Part shown: positions 54,729 through 64,000 of the stretch, in pieces
How positions within the stretch are numbered: position 1 is the stretch's first letter
Layout of the letters: each line of letters starts with the position of its first letter
Origin: Fragum whitleyi
Lineage: Eukaryota; Mollusca; Bivalvia; Cardiida; Cardiidae
Assembly: GCA_948146395.1 (NCBI GenBank)
Contig: OX411546.1
Span: forward strand, 25,088,449-25,152,448
Length of the DNA: 64,000 nt
Direction of reading: 5' to 3'
Position numbers and translations under genes: made by a program
Notes under the pieces: model-generated
What the model was told of the DNA's origin: nothing
The model's database searches: none
What the model saw: the letters and a program-made list of their open reading frames with translations, nothing else

Positions 54729-55310
54729 TTTATATCACACTAAATGCAGTGCATTTAGCTATGGCTTATTTTGAAAAAAAATATTAATTATCTTTCAAAT
54801 GATACCAAGATTTTTATGAAATACAAGAAAATTAGGTCCAGAAGAGCTTTCAAAGTGAAAGTGGAACTGAACTGGCTAATTGACTGTAGCCTGAAAATTC
54901 AAGGTAAAATCATCCCTTTTCAACAAAGTAGTTTGAACATTCATAAAACACCTATTAAAATCCACAGCGCTCTTATTTCTGTGCATCCTATTTCAAGCAG
55001 TCTCTTGAAAATTACTGTCCAGAGAAATGTATGGCCTTATTTTCAGTTTCAAAATTTTCTTCATAAGTAACAATTTTTTCTCATTGGGGTATGGAAATAA
55101 AAGATACAATGGGTCTTTATTTTGAGATTTGCAGTTTCCTTATACAACACAAGTACCTAGGAATAAGGAATTTTAGAGGATTTCAGAGTTATAATGATTT
55201 CATGTGATTTATAGATATTTCAAAATAATTTCTTTCATAGATGCTCATTATTAATATTTTAGATCTTTAATCAAAATATAGTGAAAATTTTACTGAAATT
55301 ACGATAACAT
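54729..55310. other. Intronic/intergenic, nothing recognised
   Basis: AT-rich. The open frame at 54771-55070 shows no recognisable domain. Confidence 0.4.
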
Positions 55311-56144
55311 GGGCGTAGACACGGGTGCGGCAGGTGCGGCATTCGCCGCACCAATAATTGCCGTAGATGCAGCATGCCGCTACAATAAAACTGGATTATG
55401 TTGACCGCTAAATGACTGAAAATGTATGTGAGCATATAACGGATGAATAAAACGTTTATAAAACATGATGTCTTATAGTTCTTTTAATCCACCATACACA
55501 ACGAAATGCTAGCATCCTGGGATGACTCATCAATAATCTAAACTTCCAAGCGTCTGGAGTGACCTCACTGGAATTTACTTCCGGAGGTCGTTGTATGGTA
55601 AAAGTAGATCTTAACGAAAAAATAGTGCGGCTTGAAAATGGCATTTTGAAGTGGAGAACAGTGATCCACGTGCATATTTATTTGATTTTTTGCTAGTCTT
55701 GCATCTCTTCTTTAATATAAGGCTTGGTTCGATCTTTTTTGTGCATGATTTCCTTTCCGGGAGGACGGGTGAGCGACGGTGGGCGTGCCCGAACTAACTG
55801 ACCTCTTCATAGATGGTAAAAAGACGGTTCCTTTACTCTGGCTTGAATAGCCCAAAAGTTAAACCTAAAAGACCGAGTTATTTTAGTCTCAAATGATAGA
55901 ACAATGAATGTAGATGAAGGGCTGGTGACGTAATATATAAACGCATTGTTATGGAATACGCTGCAGCACCTGAAAGTTGAGCAATTTTATATAGAACAAA
56001 GAAGGCCAAAAATCGGGTGGGGTCTGACCGTCTGTAGAATGGTAATTCTGTTTACTTCTGTTTTCTGTTGATGTCAAACATGCGATTCCCTGTGAGTACA
56101 TGGTGAGTTGTTAATGTCATTATCGATTAGTCCTCGTACTAGGG

Positions 56145-56232
56145 TTAACCCTTTCCTGTTTAATCCCTGCTTTTTACGTGCCTGGAAATTGCTCTAAAAT
56201 CGCTCAAAAATTGTGATCAAGTATAGTCTAGA
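56145..56232 (+). mobile_element. piggyBac-like TTAA MITE, left end only
   Basis: TTAACCCTTTCCTGTTTAAT and CCCTGCTTTTTACGTGCCTG match the right end (inverted) of the family at 25307 and 38004. The remainder is missing, with the next element starting at 56251. Confidence 0.6.
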
Positions 56233-56250
56233 ATGCACCAAATCTCACCA

Positions 56251-57466
56251 TTTTTAGCTCCACTGGCTGAAAGCCACTGGGGCTATTGTCATGGCGTTGT
56301 GTCCGTCGTGCGTCCGTCCGTCCGTCCGTCCGTCCGTGCGTGCGTGCGTCCGGTCGTAAACTTTTCTTTAAAAATCTTCTCCTCAGAAACTACTGGATGG
56401 ATTTCAACCAAACTTCACAGGAATGATCCTTGGGTGACCCTCTTTCAAAGTTGTTCAAGAAATTTTGATTCAATGAAAAACATGGATTTAATGGGCGTGG
56501 CTAATTTCCAAATATGGTAAAAAGTGAGTTTTCTCAGATTCTAATCACTGGATACCAATTAAATTTTACATGAATGATCCTTGTGTGACCCTTTATCAGT
56601 CTACAAAAAATCATTGTGATCGGATGGAAAATATGCATTTTATGGGCGGAGGTCATTTCTCTTAATGTTATATAGTGGAAACCTTGAAAATCATTTTCTC
56701 AGAATGTAACTGATGGATATCAACCAAATTTCACTGGAATGATCCTTGAGTGAGCCTTTATAGGTCTACAAAAAATCATTGTGATTGGATGAAAAATATG
56801 CATTTTATGGGCGGAGGTCATTTCTCTATATGTTATATAGTGGAAACTTTGAAAACCATTTTCTCAGAATGTAACTGATGGATATCAACTAAATTTCACT
56901 GGAATGATCCTTGAGTGACCTTTTATCAGTGTACCAAAAATTATTTTGATTGGATGAAAAATATGCATTTTATGGGCAGAGGTCATTTCTCCATATGTTA
57001 TATAGTGGAAAATTTGAAAATCATTTTCTCAGAATCTGATATGTGGATATCAACTAAATTTCACTGGAATGATCCTTGAGTGACCCTTTATCAGTGTACC
57101 AAAAAATATTTTGATTGGGTGAAAAGTACACATTTTATGGGTTGAGGTCAATTCTCAATATGTTAAATAGTGGAAACTTTGAAAAACATTTTCTCAGAAT
57201 GTAATCAATGGATATCAATAAAATATTTTTGGTGTGATCTTTGGGTGACCCATTATCATGCAGCAAAAAATTATTTTCATTTGATGAAAAATATGGCTTT
57301 TAGTAGCAGAGGTCATTTCTCTATCTGTTATTTAGTTGAATCTTTGAAAAACATTTTCAACATCTGTAGCACCCCAAATATCTAAAAGTCTAGTCAAAAC
57401 ATTTATTTGATTTTACAAGAATTTCAAGCCTGTGGAGCGACTCAAGCCATTCATGGCTTTCTAGTT
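56251..57466 (-). mobile_element. Helentron-like element, subfamily C, with 165-bp tandem repeats
   Basis: Read on the minus strand, the 5' AACTAG tip and hairpin AAAGCCATGAATGGCTT lead to the subterminal GCTCCACAGGC (57438-57428). About six 165-bp repeats follow, then a (CGGA)n/(CGCA)n microsatellite (about 56300-56352), the hairpin CAGTGGCTTTCAGCCA, GCCAGTGGAGC and TAAAAA. The two 11-mers are complementary except for one base. This is the same build as subfamily A with unrelated repeat units. Confidence 0.65.
56395..57345. repeat. 165-bp tandem repeat array
   Basis: The block TTTTCTCAGAATGTAAC..GATGG recurs with starts at 56536, 56701, 56866, 57031 and 57196, exactly 165 bp apart. Monomers also share GGAATGATCCTTG and ATTTTATGGGCGGAGGTCA. 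165 is a multiple of 3, but stops interrupt all frames. Confidence 0.9.
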
Positions 57467-57593
57467 TCAAAAATTTTCCGGGGGGGCATGCCCCCGTACC
57501 CCCCTAGAAGGGCTTCGCGCCTTCGGCGCTCGCATTCGCTCCTTCGGAGCTAAGTTTTGCCGCACCAATGTAAATAACATGGCTACGCCACTG

Positions 57594-59464
57594 GATAAGT
57601 AACTCTAATTGACAATTCATGGAAATATTGTCACTCACAGAAATATGGTTCAACAGGATGTGAAATGTTTGAGATTGAGATACGTTTAAGCATTGACAAT
57701 TGGTTTCAAATGTTCTGTAAAGGTTGATATAATAATAGGTTTAACCTAAAGACGGGAAAAGTAATTTGATGAAAGAGTCAGTCTACTACTGTACTTAATT
57801 TACTCATTTACTCAATTTAAGCTTCTGACCAAACAATAAAGCTCCTTACTCAATTACTCAACTAAAGCTACTGACTAAACAATAAAGCTTCTGCATCCTG
57901 GTCTTTTGTTGTATGGATGCGGTCTGAATGATGTATCAAATTTGATATTATGTGTCTATCTGATCTGTTCTCTTTTTTGTTTGAATTGGGTTTGAGACAG
58001 CTTTTAAGAATTTAAGGCATATGTGAGCAAAACTAACAAAAGTAAATCCTTTGTTGACCTTTGTCTACTGTCCAAAAATATTGTCACTGGCAAAAAACAA
58101 GAAGAAATTACCTGAATATCTGTGAAAATACTTATGTATTTCTTACATATTTTTGATAAACTGAAATAAGATTTTGTTAGTGAATAAATGTAGGGGTACT
58201 ATAAAGGAAGGCGCTTGCAGTAGAGCAACAAAGCCAAGTCAAAATCCTGAAGAATTTGATTCTGTCAAGATGTTGCATGACAAATCTCTAGCTAAAGTAA
58301 CTGTTGTAACAATATTCTAGAAGTGGAACTGCAGTTGTTCTCCTCTTTCCAGTCTTATCCCTCCTTTTACTCCGACTTTAAAATGCAATAACAATTTTGT
58401 TTTATTTTCCCACGGTGTAGAATAACATCATTTGCAGAGGGTAAAATAATTGTCACCCAGATGAGACTCTGAACATAGCTGTGCAACTTTTTAAATGTAA
58501 GGCTGATTCTTATCCTTTTTAGCTAACCTGAGCAAACCATGCAAACTCCTCCTTCAGTTTTCCAATAGCTTGAGAACATTTATCACATGTTTAAGTTTTG
58601 CAAGACGCAATTTAGAGGTCTCAAATCCAAGAGTTATCTTTATATTTGAAGCATTTTTTGCCTCTTCTGTAAAAGTATCTCATTCTCTGAAAGCACTTGC
58701 GGAGGTATTAATTCACATTCAGTGACAAGTTCTAGTTATCCCTGTAGCTTATGATGCTATTCTGATTATATTTCACACTACTGTACATCTTGATAATAGT
58801 AAATAGTAAATGTCACAACAGTAGGTCAAATGTCATTGTCTGATTTTCATGATATTTCACACAACTGAATATCTTGAAGAGAAAAGCAGCCATGTTGCAT
58901 TGTATTTAGACTCCTAACCTTAAGCTCAAGGTCACGCTCAAACATCTTGATGAATGCTACAGTGCTGCACTAAATTCAGAAGCCTATCCTGAAGTTAAAG
59001 GTCATTCAAGAAGGTTAAAGTGAAATCATGACTAAGCAATTTGTCTTGAATCTATGGTCAGGGTATCATGATATTTCCATCATTACAACATCTTGATAAC
59101 AGAGAAGTGTTTGATGCTGGGAGGTCAATGCCCTGGGACGTCAAATATCAAATGTTGAACTTGTTGATCATATTTAATTTTGATCATATAATCTGATATT
59201 CATAAATTTTATAATAGACTAGGGGTCCTGTCCTAATAAGCATGATTTGTATCTAAGATCCCACAACCAAGCATTGGCATTTGCATTTGTTGCTCTTTTT
59301 GTTAAGCGTGGGGTGCAATACATGTACATAACTACAAATGTTGTACATAATAAAGGAACACAGCTCCAGTATACACCAGAGGGTGTTTTGAATTTAGCAT
59401 ACAGAGGGTGTTTTTGGATTTAGGATTGAATTATTTCATCATACTCAAATTATGTGCCAGTGTT
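57594..59464. other. Intronic/intergenic, no gene seen
   Basis: Short direct repeats near 57830-57895 (TACTCAATTACTCAACTAAA, ACTAAACAATAAAGCTTC). Otherwise unassigned AT-rich sequence. Confidence 0.4.
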
Positions 59465-59740
59465 TTAACCCTTGTCATACTGAACCCGGAATATTCCTGC
59501 ATTGGCAGGAGCTATAGACAACATCAGCCTGCACATATGTACAGTCTGATGTTAGTCTACACCACCTGTTTCTCACTTTCAAACCAAAATTGTCAATAGA
59601 TTTAGTTTTTATGCCCCCGTATCGAGAGATCAGGGGCATATTGTTTTACTCATGTCCGTCTGTCTGTCCATCTGTCTGTCCGTCTGTCTGAAAACTTAAC
59701 CCGAAAACTTAACCTTTGCCTTATCCAGAGATGGCTAATA

Positions 59741-59774
<34 letters not shown>

Positions 59775-59874
59775 CAAATAAAAATTGTCCTACAGTTGGT
59801 ACTTTCAGTGCTTTTTGCCCTTATATCTTAATAAAAAATTTTAGCCAAAATTTATTCAGCATGACAAGGGTTAA
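59465..59874. mobile_element. piggyBac-like TTAA element, second family, with nested insert
   Basis: TTAACCCTTGTCATACTGAA at the left and TTCAGCATGACAAGGGTTAA at the right are inverted repeats with TTAA at each tip. A Helentron-like element (59606-59774) is inserted within. Removing it leaves about 240 bp. Confidence 0.75.
59606..59774 (-). mobile_element. Helentron-like element, subfamily E (169 bp)
   Basis: Minus strand: AACAAG, hairpin TGTGTTTGTGAAACACA, subterminal ATGCCCCCGTAT (59749-59738), an ACAGACAGACGG microsatellite, and terminal ATACGGGGGCAT (59622-59611) followed by AAAAA. The 12-mers are perfect reverse complements. Very short yet complete in layout. Confidence 0.65.
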
Positions 59875-61074
59875 GGGATGCATGTTTTGCGTCTGAGACT
59901 CACAATTAACTAGCCAGGACCCTTAAAACTATGTGATGCGAGTCCCTAAGTCCTTCTGTGGATCATTCCAGAAAATTGTTGAAGATTAGTTTAAACAGTC
60001 TTAAATTCTTTTATGAAGATGATCCCCAAAGATGCATAAAGTCGTTTTGACTTCTATATGGACCAACCTTTTCATCAATTACATAAAAATGCGTTTGAAG
60101 GAAGGATTTGTATGCGGTAAAATCTTATTTTCAGCTTAATACCATTTCAAAAAATATTTTTTTGAAAATAAAATGATTTCAAAATAATGATTTTGTCTAT
60201 CTATATAATGTTAATATTTTCACATTTCCCGCTCTTAAACACGAAGGGTGATGGTGGCTGTTAAATCTAGTTAGAAATTATAAACATAAAGTAAAAACAT
60301 GTGGTTTAATACTAACCATTTGACAGAAGAAATGTCCATTATTCCTTATTTGGACATGCTCATTAGCAAATTGACGGTCATGTCATCTTAAACTTAAAAT
60401 ACCACGTGATTTGTACCGTTATCATTCGTTTTCTTATCAAGTTTTCTTTGTGAAATTCCCAACGGCTTTGTTAAATAATGCTTTTTGATTGGGCTAAATA
60501 TGTGAATATGGGGTTCATTTCAGAATAGATAAAAATATTTATCAATTATCTGGTCAAACGTTTTTTGAATAAAGAGAGAATATATTCAGATTTGATATTC
60601 AAAGAAAGAATAAAACTTCGACAAACTTAATTTTACAAAAGTACTCGACTTTATACTAATACGACTGACTAAGATCTTACACTTTAAGTTTTGACTCAGC
60701 CCCTATGCAAATCAGAGCTATTTTTGGATAAACATTTGCCGTTATGCTTAATACGGACACAATGAGGTATGAAAGGCTGAAAGTTAACATGTTGACGGAC
60801 AAAAAAGATCATAATTTAACATTCAAATATTCTGAAAAAACAAATTGGTCATGGTATTAGATTGAAAATATGATATGACATGAAAAAAAATGTTTCAATT
60901 CTCAGATTTTTGGCAAAATGTTGGTCCAAATAGAAGTCAAACGGACTATACCATATTTCTCCTAATAAAAGCATTCAGGAGCTATACATAACAAGGTCAG
61001 CTTTAATTAAGAACTCATTTTCTGATTTAAAAAATCATTAAAATTAATGTCTTTAAACTCAAGACATTCCTTAG
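59875..61074. other. Intronic/intergenic, nothing recognised
   Basis: AT-rich sequence without a supported feature. Confidence 0.4.
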
Positions 61075-61352
61075 CGGCCATCATAGCATGGTAGGAAGCA
61101 CATTGGACTGTCAATCTAGAGGTCCTGGGTTTGACCCCGGAAGGCTGCATTCATTCTTTCTGATTATTTGTCTCCGGACAATGGGTTGATAATTGTAGGC
61201 CTATGTGGGATAGCAGCTGGAGGCAAGGAAAAAATGTAATGGTACTTACTGGTGTGAGAAATACCAGGAATTCATTGTTAGGTGCTCCAGCCTCCGCAAA
61301 ATATCTGAAAAAAATGTTGAAAGCAATGTAAAACCCCATTCGGACCAACAAA
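61075..61352 (+). mobile_element. tRNA-derived SINE (copy, diverged)
   Basis: The head has a box A-like TAGCATGGTAGG and box B GGGTTTGACCCC (61128-61139), as in tRNA genes. The body has CAATGGGTTGATAATTGTAG, GGGATAGCAGCTGGAGG, AATACCAGGAATTCATTGTT and the tail AAATGTTGAAAGCAATGTAA. It would be transcribed by Pol III and moved by a LINE. Not a functional tRNA, as the acceptor stem is poorly paired and the body follows directly. Confidence 0.78.
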
Positions 61353-61519
61353 CTATAAATGTTCCTGAAATTTAGACATTTGAAGTGGGTTTTTTAGTAA
61401 AAAATGTAGTGTTAGGAGAGGGCTCTATTATTAGAGGAAATATTGTACTTTTATCAAATACCTTGAATAGCTGAATCCAGAGGATCTTTTGAGCAAAAAC
61501 CTGAGGAAAGGCATATAAG

Positions 61520-61893
61520 AAATGTACTGAAGGCATTTACTTGAAACTTGGCACACATGTTCACTTTTAAAAGAGCAATCTTTGCTATCAAGGGGTTTAG
61601 TTCAGATGAATTTTGTGCAAATGATGCTCTTTTTAGCTTGGCTGTTATCGGAGAAAACCCGAGGTATTGCTATAGCCTTCGTGTCATGGTCGTTGTCATC
61701 GTCATGCGAAAACTTTTTGACATTTTGTGATATCTCTGGTTCTACTGAAGGCATTCACTTGAAACTTGGCACACATGTTTACCATCAAAAAAGCAACCTA
61801 TACTATCAATGGGGATAACTCTAGATGCATTTTGTGCTAATTATGCCCCTTTTCAGCTGAGCATAGGCACCTGTAGGTGGTGCGCTTGTGTTG
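61520..61893 (-). mobile_element. Helentron-like subfamily B, one complete and one abutting partial copy
   Basis: The complete copy (61893-61630, minus) matches 18697-18998. It has the ACAAG tip, GCTCAGCTGA, body AAACTTGGCACACATG, a GACAACGACCATGAC tract, hairpin CTCGGGTTTTCTCCGATAAC and AGCTAAAAA. Directly after its 3' end, a second partial copy in the same direction (61629 to about 61520) repeats GAAACTTGGCACACATGTTC. This is a head-to-tail arrangement. Confidence 0.65.
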
Positions 61894-62039
61894 AAGTCAT
61901 ACTGAAGCCCTGTAAGCACTGTTTAAGGGTTACTCAGTTGAATCTTGAGGAATAATGACTTTAAAGAGTCATAATATTTTCTTGCCTTAACCTCTGAAAA
62001 AAAAGATCAACATTTATGCTTAACTGACCAAAGGTCAGA

Positions 62040-62705
62040 AGAGCCATAATGATGGCTTAGTTCATGTCCTTCTGTCTGTCTGTCATTCTGTCCACTACGA
62101 TTCATGTTTACGCTATAAAGTTCATAAATATTACAGGATTTCCTTGAAACTTTCACAGCCACCACCATAGCGCAGTTGGTAAGGCATAAGACTTCCAATC
62201 TAGAAGTCGTGGGTTCGATCCCCGGTGGCGGCATATATCCTTTCCGACGTTTGACTCTCACCAATGGGTAGATAATCGTAAACCTATGTGAGATAGCAGT
62301 CGGAGGCTAGGAAAGGGTGTTATGGTAGTACAGGTGAAAGAAATACCAGGAATCCATTGTTAGGTGCTCCGGCTGCCGCGATATAACTGCAAGATTGTTG
62401 AAAGCGGCGTTAAACCCATTCAAACAAACAATTGAAACTTTCACAGAAGGATTGTAGGATCATAAGCAAGGTTGCTTTGGAAAAGGGGCCTTTTTGATTT
62501 TTGCTCAGACTTTGTAATGAAAACACTGGAAAGGAAGCCCTGTGGATAATGGGTAAAAACTAAATGAATTGGGAAAAAATCAGCTAGATTTATTTCAGAT
62601 TTATGCTTCTTTTTTAAAGCAATAAATGCCTGCAAAAACAGAAATAATCGAGGTATAATTTGATAGTCTGTAGGGCATCTCAGGCCCTCAAGGGCCTCTT
62701 GTTAT
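62040..62705. mobile_element. Helentron-like fragment(s) interrupted by a SINE
   Basis: At the right, minus-strand AACAAGAGGCCCTTGAGGGC is a 5'-type tip with a perfect hairpin. At the left, AGAGCCATAATGATGGCT plus a (CTGT)n patch looks like another element end. The subterminal repeats do not match each other, so the two ends may belong to different copies. A SINE with clear duplication sits within. Confidence 0.45.
62159..62431 (+). mobile_element. Intact tRNA-derived SINE with 15-bp target duplication
   Basis: TTGAAACTTTCACAG flanks it exactly (62144-62158 and 62432-62446). The tRNA-like head carries box A TAGCGCAGTTGG and box B GGTTCGATCCC and pairs GCCACC at the start with GGTGGC after the box B. 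The body contains CCAATGGGTAGATAATCG and GATAGCAGTCGGAGG. The tail is GATTGTTGAAAGCGGCGTTA, then CAAACAAACAA. 273 bp, and the freshest of the four SINE copies here. It needs a partner LINE for mobility. Confidence 0.88.
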
Positions 62706-63724
62706 TGTAGACATCAACCTGTTTTTTTGGTTCACTGAATATATCCGGGTAGAAATAGTTTTCTGTATCGGTTTAAACTGTAATTACTTTAATACAACAA
62801 CCATCAGTGTTATTATCAGTTATTATTGAGGTTATTTTCTGTATGTTTGTGATGTATTAAAAATTGGATTGTTTAAAATTTAATCTTCCTGTGATTTAAT
62901 CTTCTGTCTGCTATAACCAGTCATATCACTTATGTAAATATTCATTTGTATAGCAGACATAATAAGATTTTGATTGATATATAACATGTTTGAGTTCCTA
63001 TGAGGGTGTTCAATAGACGTGAATCTTCTGTTCTGCTGGTAAATGGCTTTATACCTTAAATTCTTGAAAGCTTCCCCAAAGAAAGTCAAAAAGACTCGGT
63101 TCAAGAAGTTAATGCAGGCGTGTCTATTCAGTCATGAGACTATAAAAGGCTATTGCACTTGCGCAGCGTGCTGTGATCAAACACTGTTACTGCGACTTAA
63201 TTCTGATTAATTTTGAAATATGTGAGCTCACTTATACATAATATGTAAATAGTTTCAGAAAGGTAGAATTATTTCACACAATGTTATACATGCAGATTAT
63301 TATAAAATGGTCTACAATATTAAGAAATTTCATGTCTCTCAAGACTAAATGGAAATGTCTGCCACAATTGTCTGAGCCTATTTGACCTTTTGGGGGTAAA
63401 TTAAAAATAATATATAGTGATTGACGAGCAAATGTAGAAGATTTTAAACCCGTGACCAATAAAGAGAAATAGCCAATCTATTTGCCAGAAGATCCAATGC
63501 ATTGATAATTCCGTATAAAGATCTGATGTCATTATTGCCAAAAATTGATGTCATGGCCAGAATTTAGAAATAAGATTGATGTCAAACAGAGTGGACACTT
63601 TTATAGGTATTATAACAAATTATATATATATCAATAAAAAAATTATTTTGCCTGCAGTTGAATATTTACACAATAAATCTGATTAGTTATATCAGAACCA
63701 TAATGGTTTAGAATAAGGACAGAT
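62706..63724. other. Intronic/intergenic, nothing recognised
   Basis: AT-rich. No supported feature. Confidence 0.4.
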
Positions 63725-64000
63725 ATTTTAAAACACCCTGTAGTAGAAACTTTGAGCATCAATTTCTCAGAATGTAATTGATGGATATCAACCAAATTTC
63801 ACTGGAATGATCCTTGAGTCCATTTATCAGTCTACCAAAAATTATTGTGATCAGATGAAAATATGTATTTTATGGGTGGAGGTCATTTCTCTAAATGTTA
63901 TATAGTGGAAACCTTAAAAATCATTTTCTCAGAATTTAACTGAAGGATTTCAATCAAATTTCATTTGTATGATCCTAGAGTGACCAATTATCATGCAGCC
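63725..64000 (+). repeat. Fragment of the 165-bp repeat array, continues past the window
   Basis: TTTCTCAGAATGTAATTGAT and CACTGGAATGATCCTTGAGT, then a second monomer start near 63931, match the array at 56395-57345 in the same orientation, at about 162-bp spacing. This implies a second subfamily C Helentron-like copy at the window edge. Confidence 0.8.

Larger units (their letters stand above)
55311..57593. mobile_element. hAT-like element (CAGTGGCGTAG end), nested insertions inside
   Basis: The right end inverted reads CAGTGGCGTAGCCATG and GGTGCGGCA. The left end is GGGCGTAGACACGGGTGCGG. Flanking GATAACAT and GATAAGTA resemble an eroded 8-bp duplication. The CG-rich right subterminal block (GGGGGGCATGCCCCC, TTCGCGCCTTCGGCGCTC) is unlike the AT-rich surroundings. 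CAGTG-type termini and 8-bp duplications are hAT traits. No transposase found. It hosts a partial TTAA MITE and a Helentron-like element. Confidence 0.6.

Noticed and set aside
61078..61150. Possible tRNA gene
   Set aside because: Same reason: SINE body and tail follow, and the acceptor stem is poorly paired.
62161..62233. Possible tRNA gene
   Set aside because: Boxes A and B are present but it is followed directly by a SINE body and flanked by a target duplication, so it is a SINE head.

Overview
This is eukaryotic, AT-rich, intron- and transposon-dominated DNA. It most likely comes from a mollusc, probably a bivalve. That placement is inferred from the repeat types (tRNA-derived SINEs, Helentron-like elements with internal tandem repeats, an L1/Tx1-type LINE, a MULE carrying an Ulp1-like protease) and from two animal-type genes. 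There are no bacterial operons, rRNA genes, free-standing tRNA genes or CRISPR arrays.

Host genes. Two are supported. (1) On the minus strand, 21219 down to 9026, three exons with matching splice phases encode a Golgi-type carbohydrate sulfotransferase of the HNK-1ST/CHST8-14 family (modelled at 496 residues). The first exon is a short signal-anchor exon. (2) On the plus strand, 37714-37807 is the first coding exon of a transaldolase (TALDO1-like). Its first intron would run past the window end, more than 26 kb.

Layout. 1-4.3 kb: degenerate long inverted repeat with a CG-rich CGCACGG cluster inside. 5.7-8.5 kb: foldback-like element with arms of about 850 bp and a 5-bp target duplication. 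9.0-21.2 kb: sulfotransferase gene, with introns full of MITEs, a small Helentron-like element and a 1.7-kb CACGTT/CACGCT-repeat transposon. 21.3-33.4 kb: intergenic, with an 8-bp-duplication hAT element, hairpin MITEs and a MITE nested in its own family. 33.4-36.3 kb: Helentron-like element holding about 19 monomers of a 145-bp satellite with a 1013-bp higher-order period. 37.7 kb: transaldolase exon 1. 38.3-49.8 kb: LINE with intact ORF1 and ORF2 and a 16-bp target duplication, itself inside an older inverted-repeat element. 50.4-53.5 kb: decayed MULE. 53.9-64 kb: Tc1-like, hAT-like, piggyBac-like and Helentron-like elements, two SINEs, and a second piece of a 165-bp satellite at the right edge.

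The most interesting system is a set of Helentron-like non-autonomous elements that share one architecture. Each has a 5' ACAAG tip with a hairpin, a subterminal inverted repeat, a microsatellite, a 3' hairpin and a TAAAAA end. Their subterminal repeats differ in sequence between subfamilies, yet within each element the left and right repeats stay complementary.
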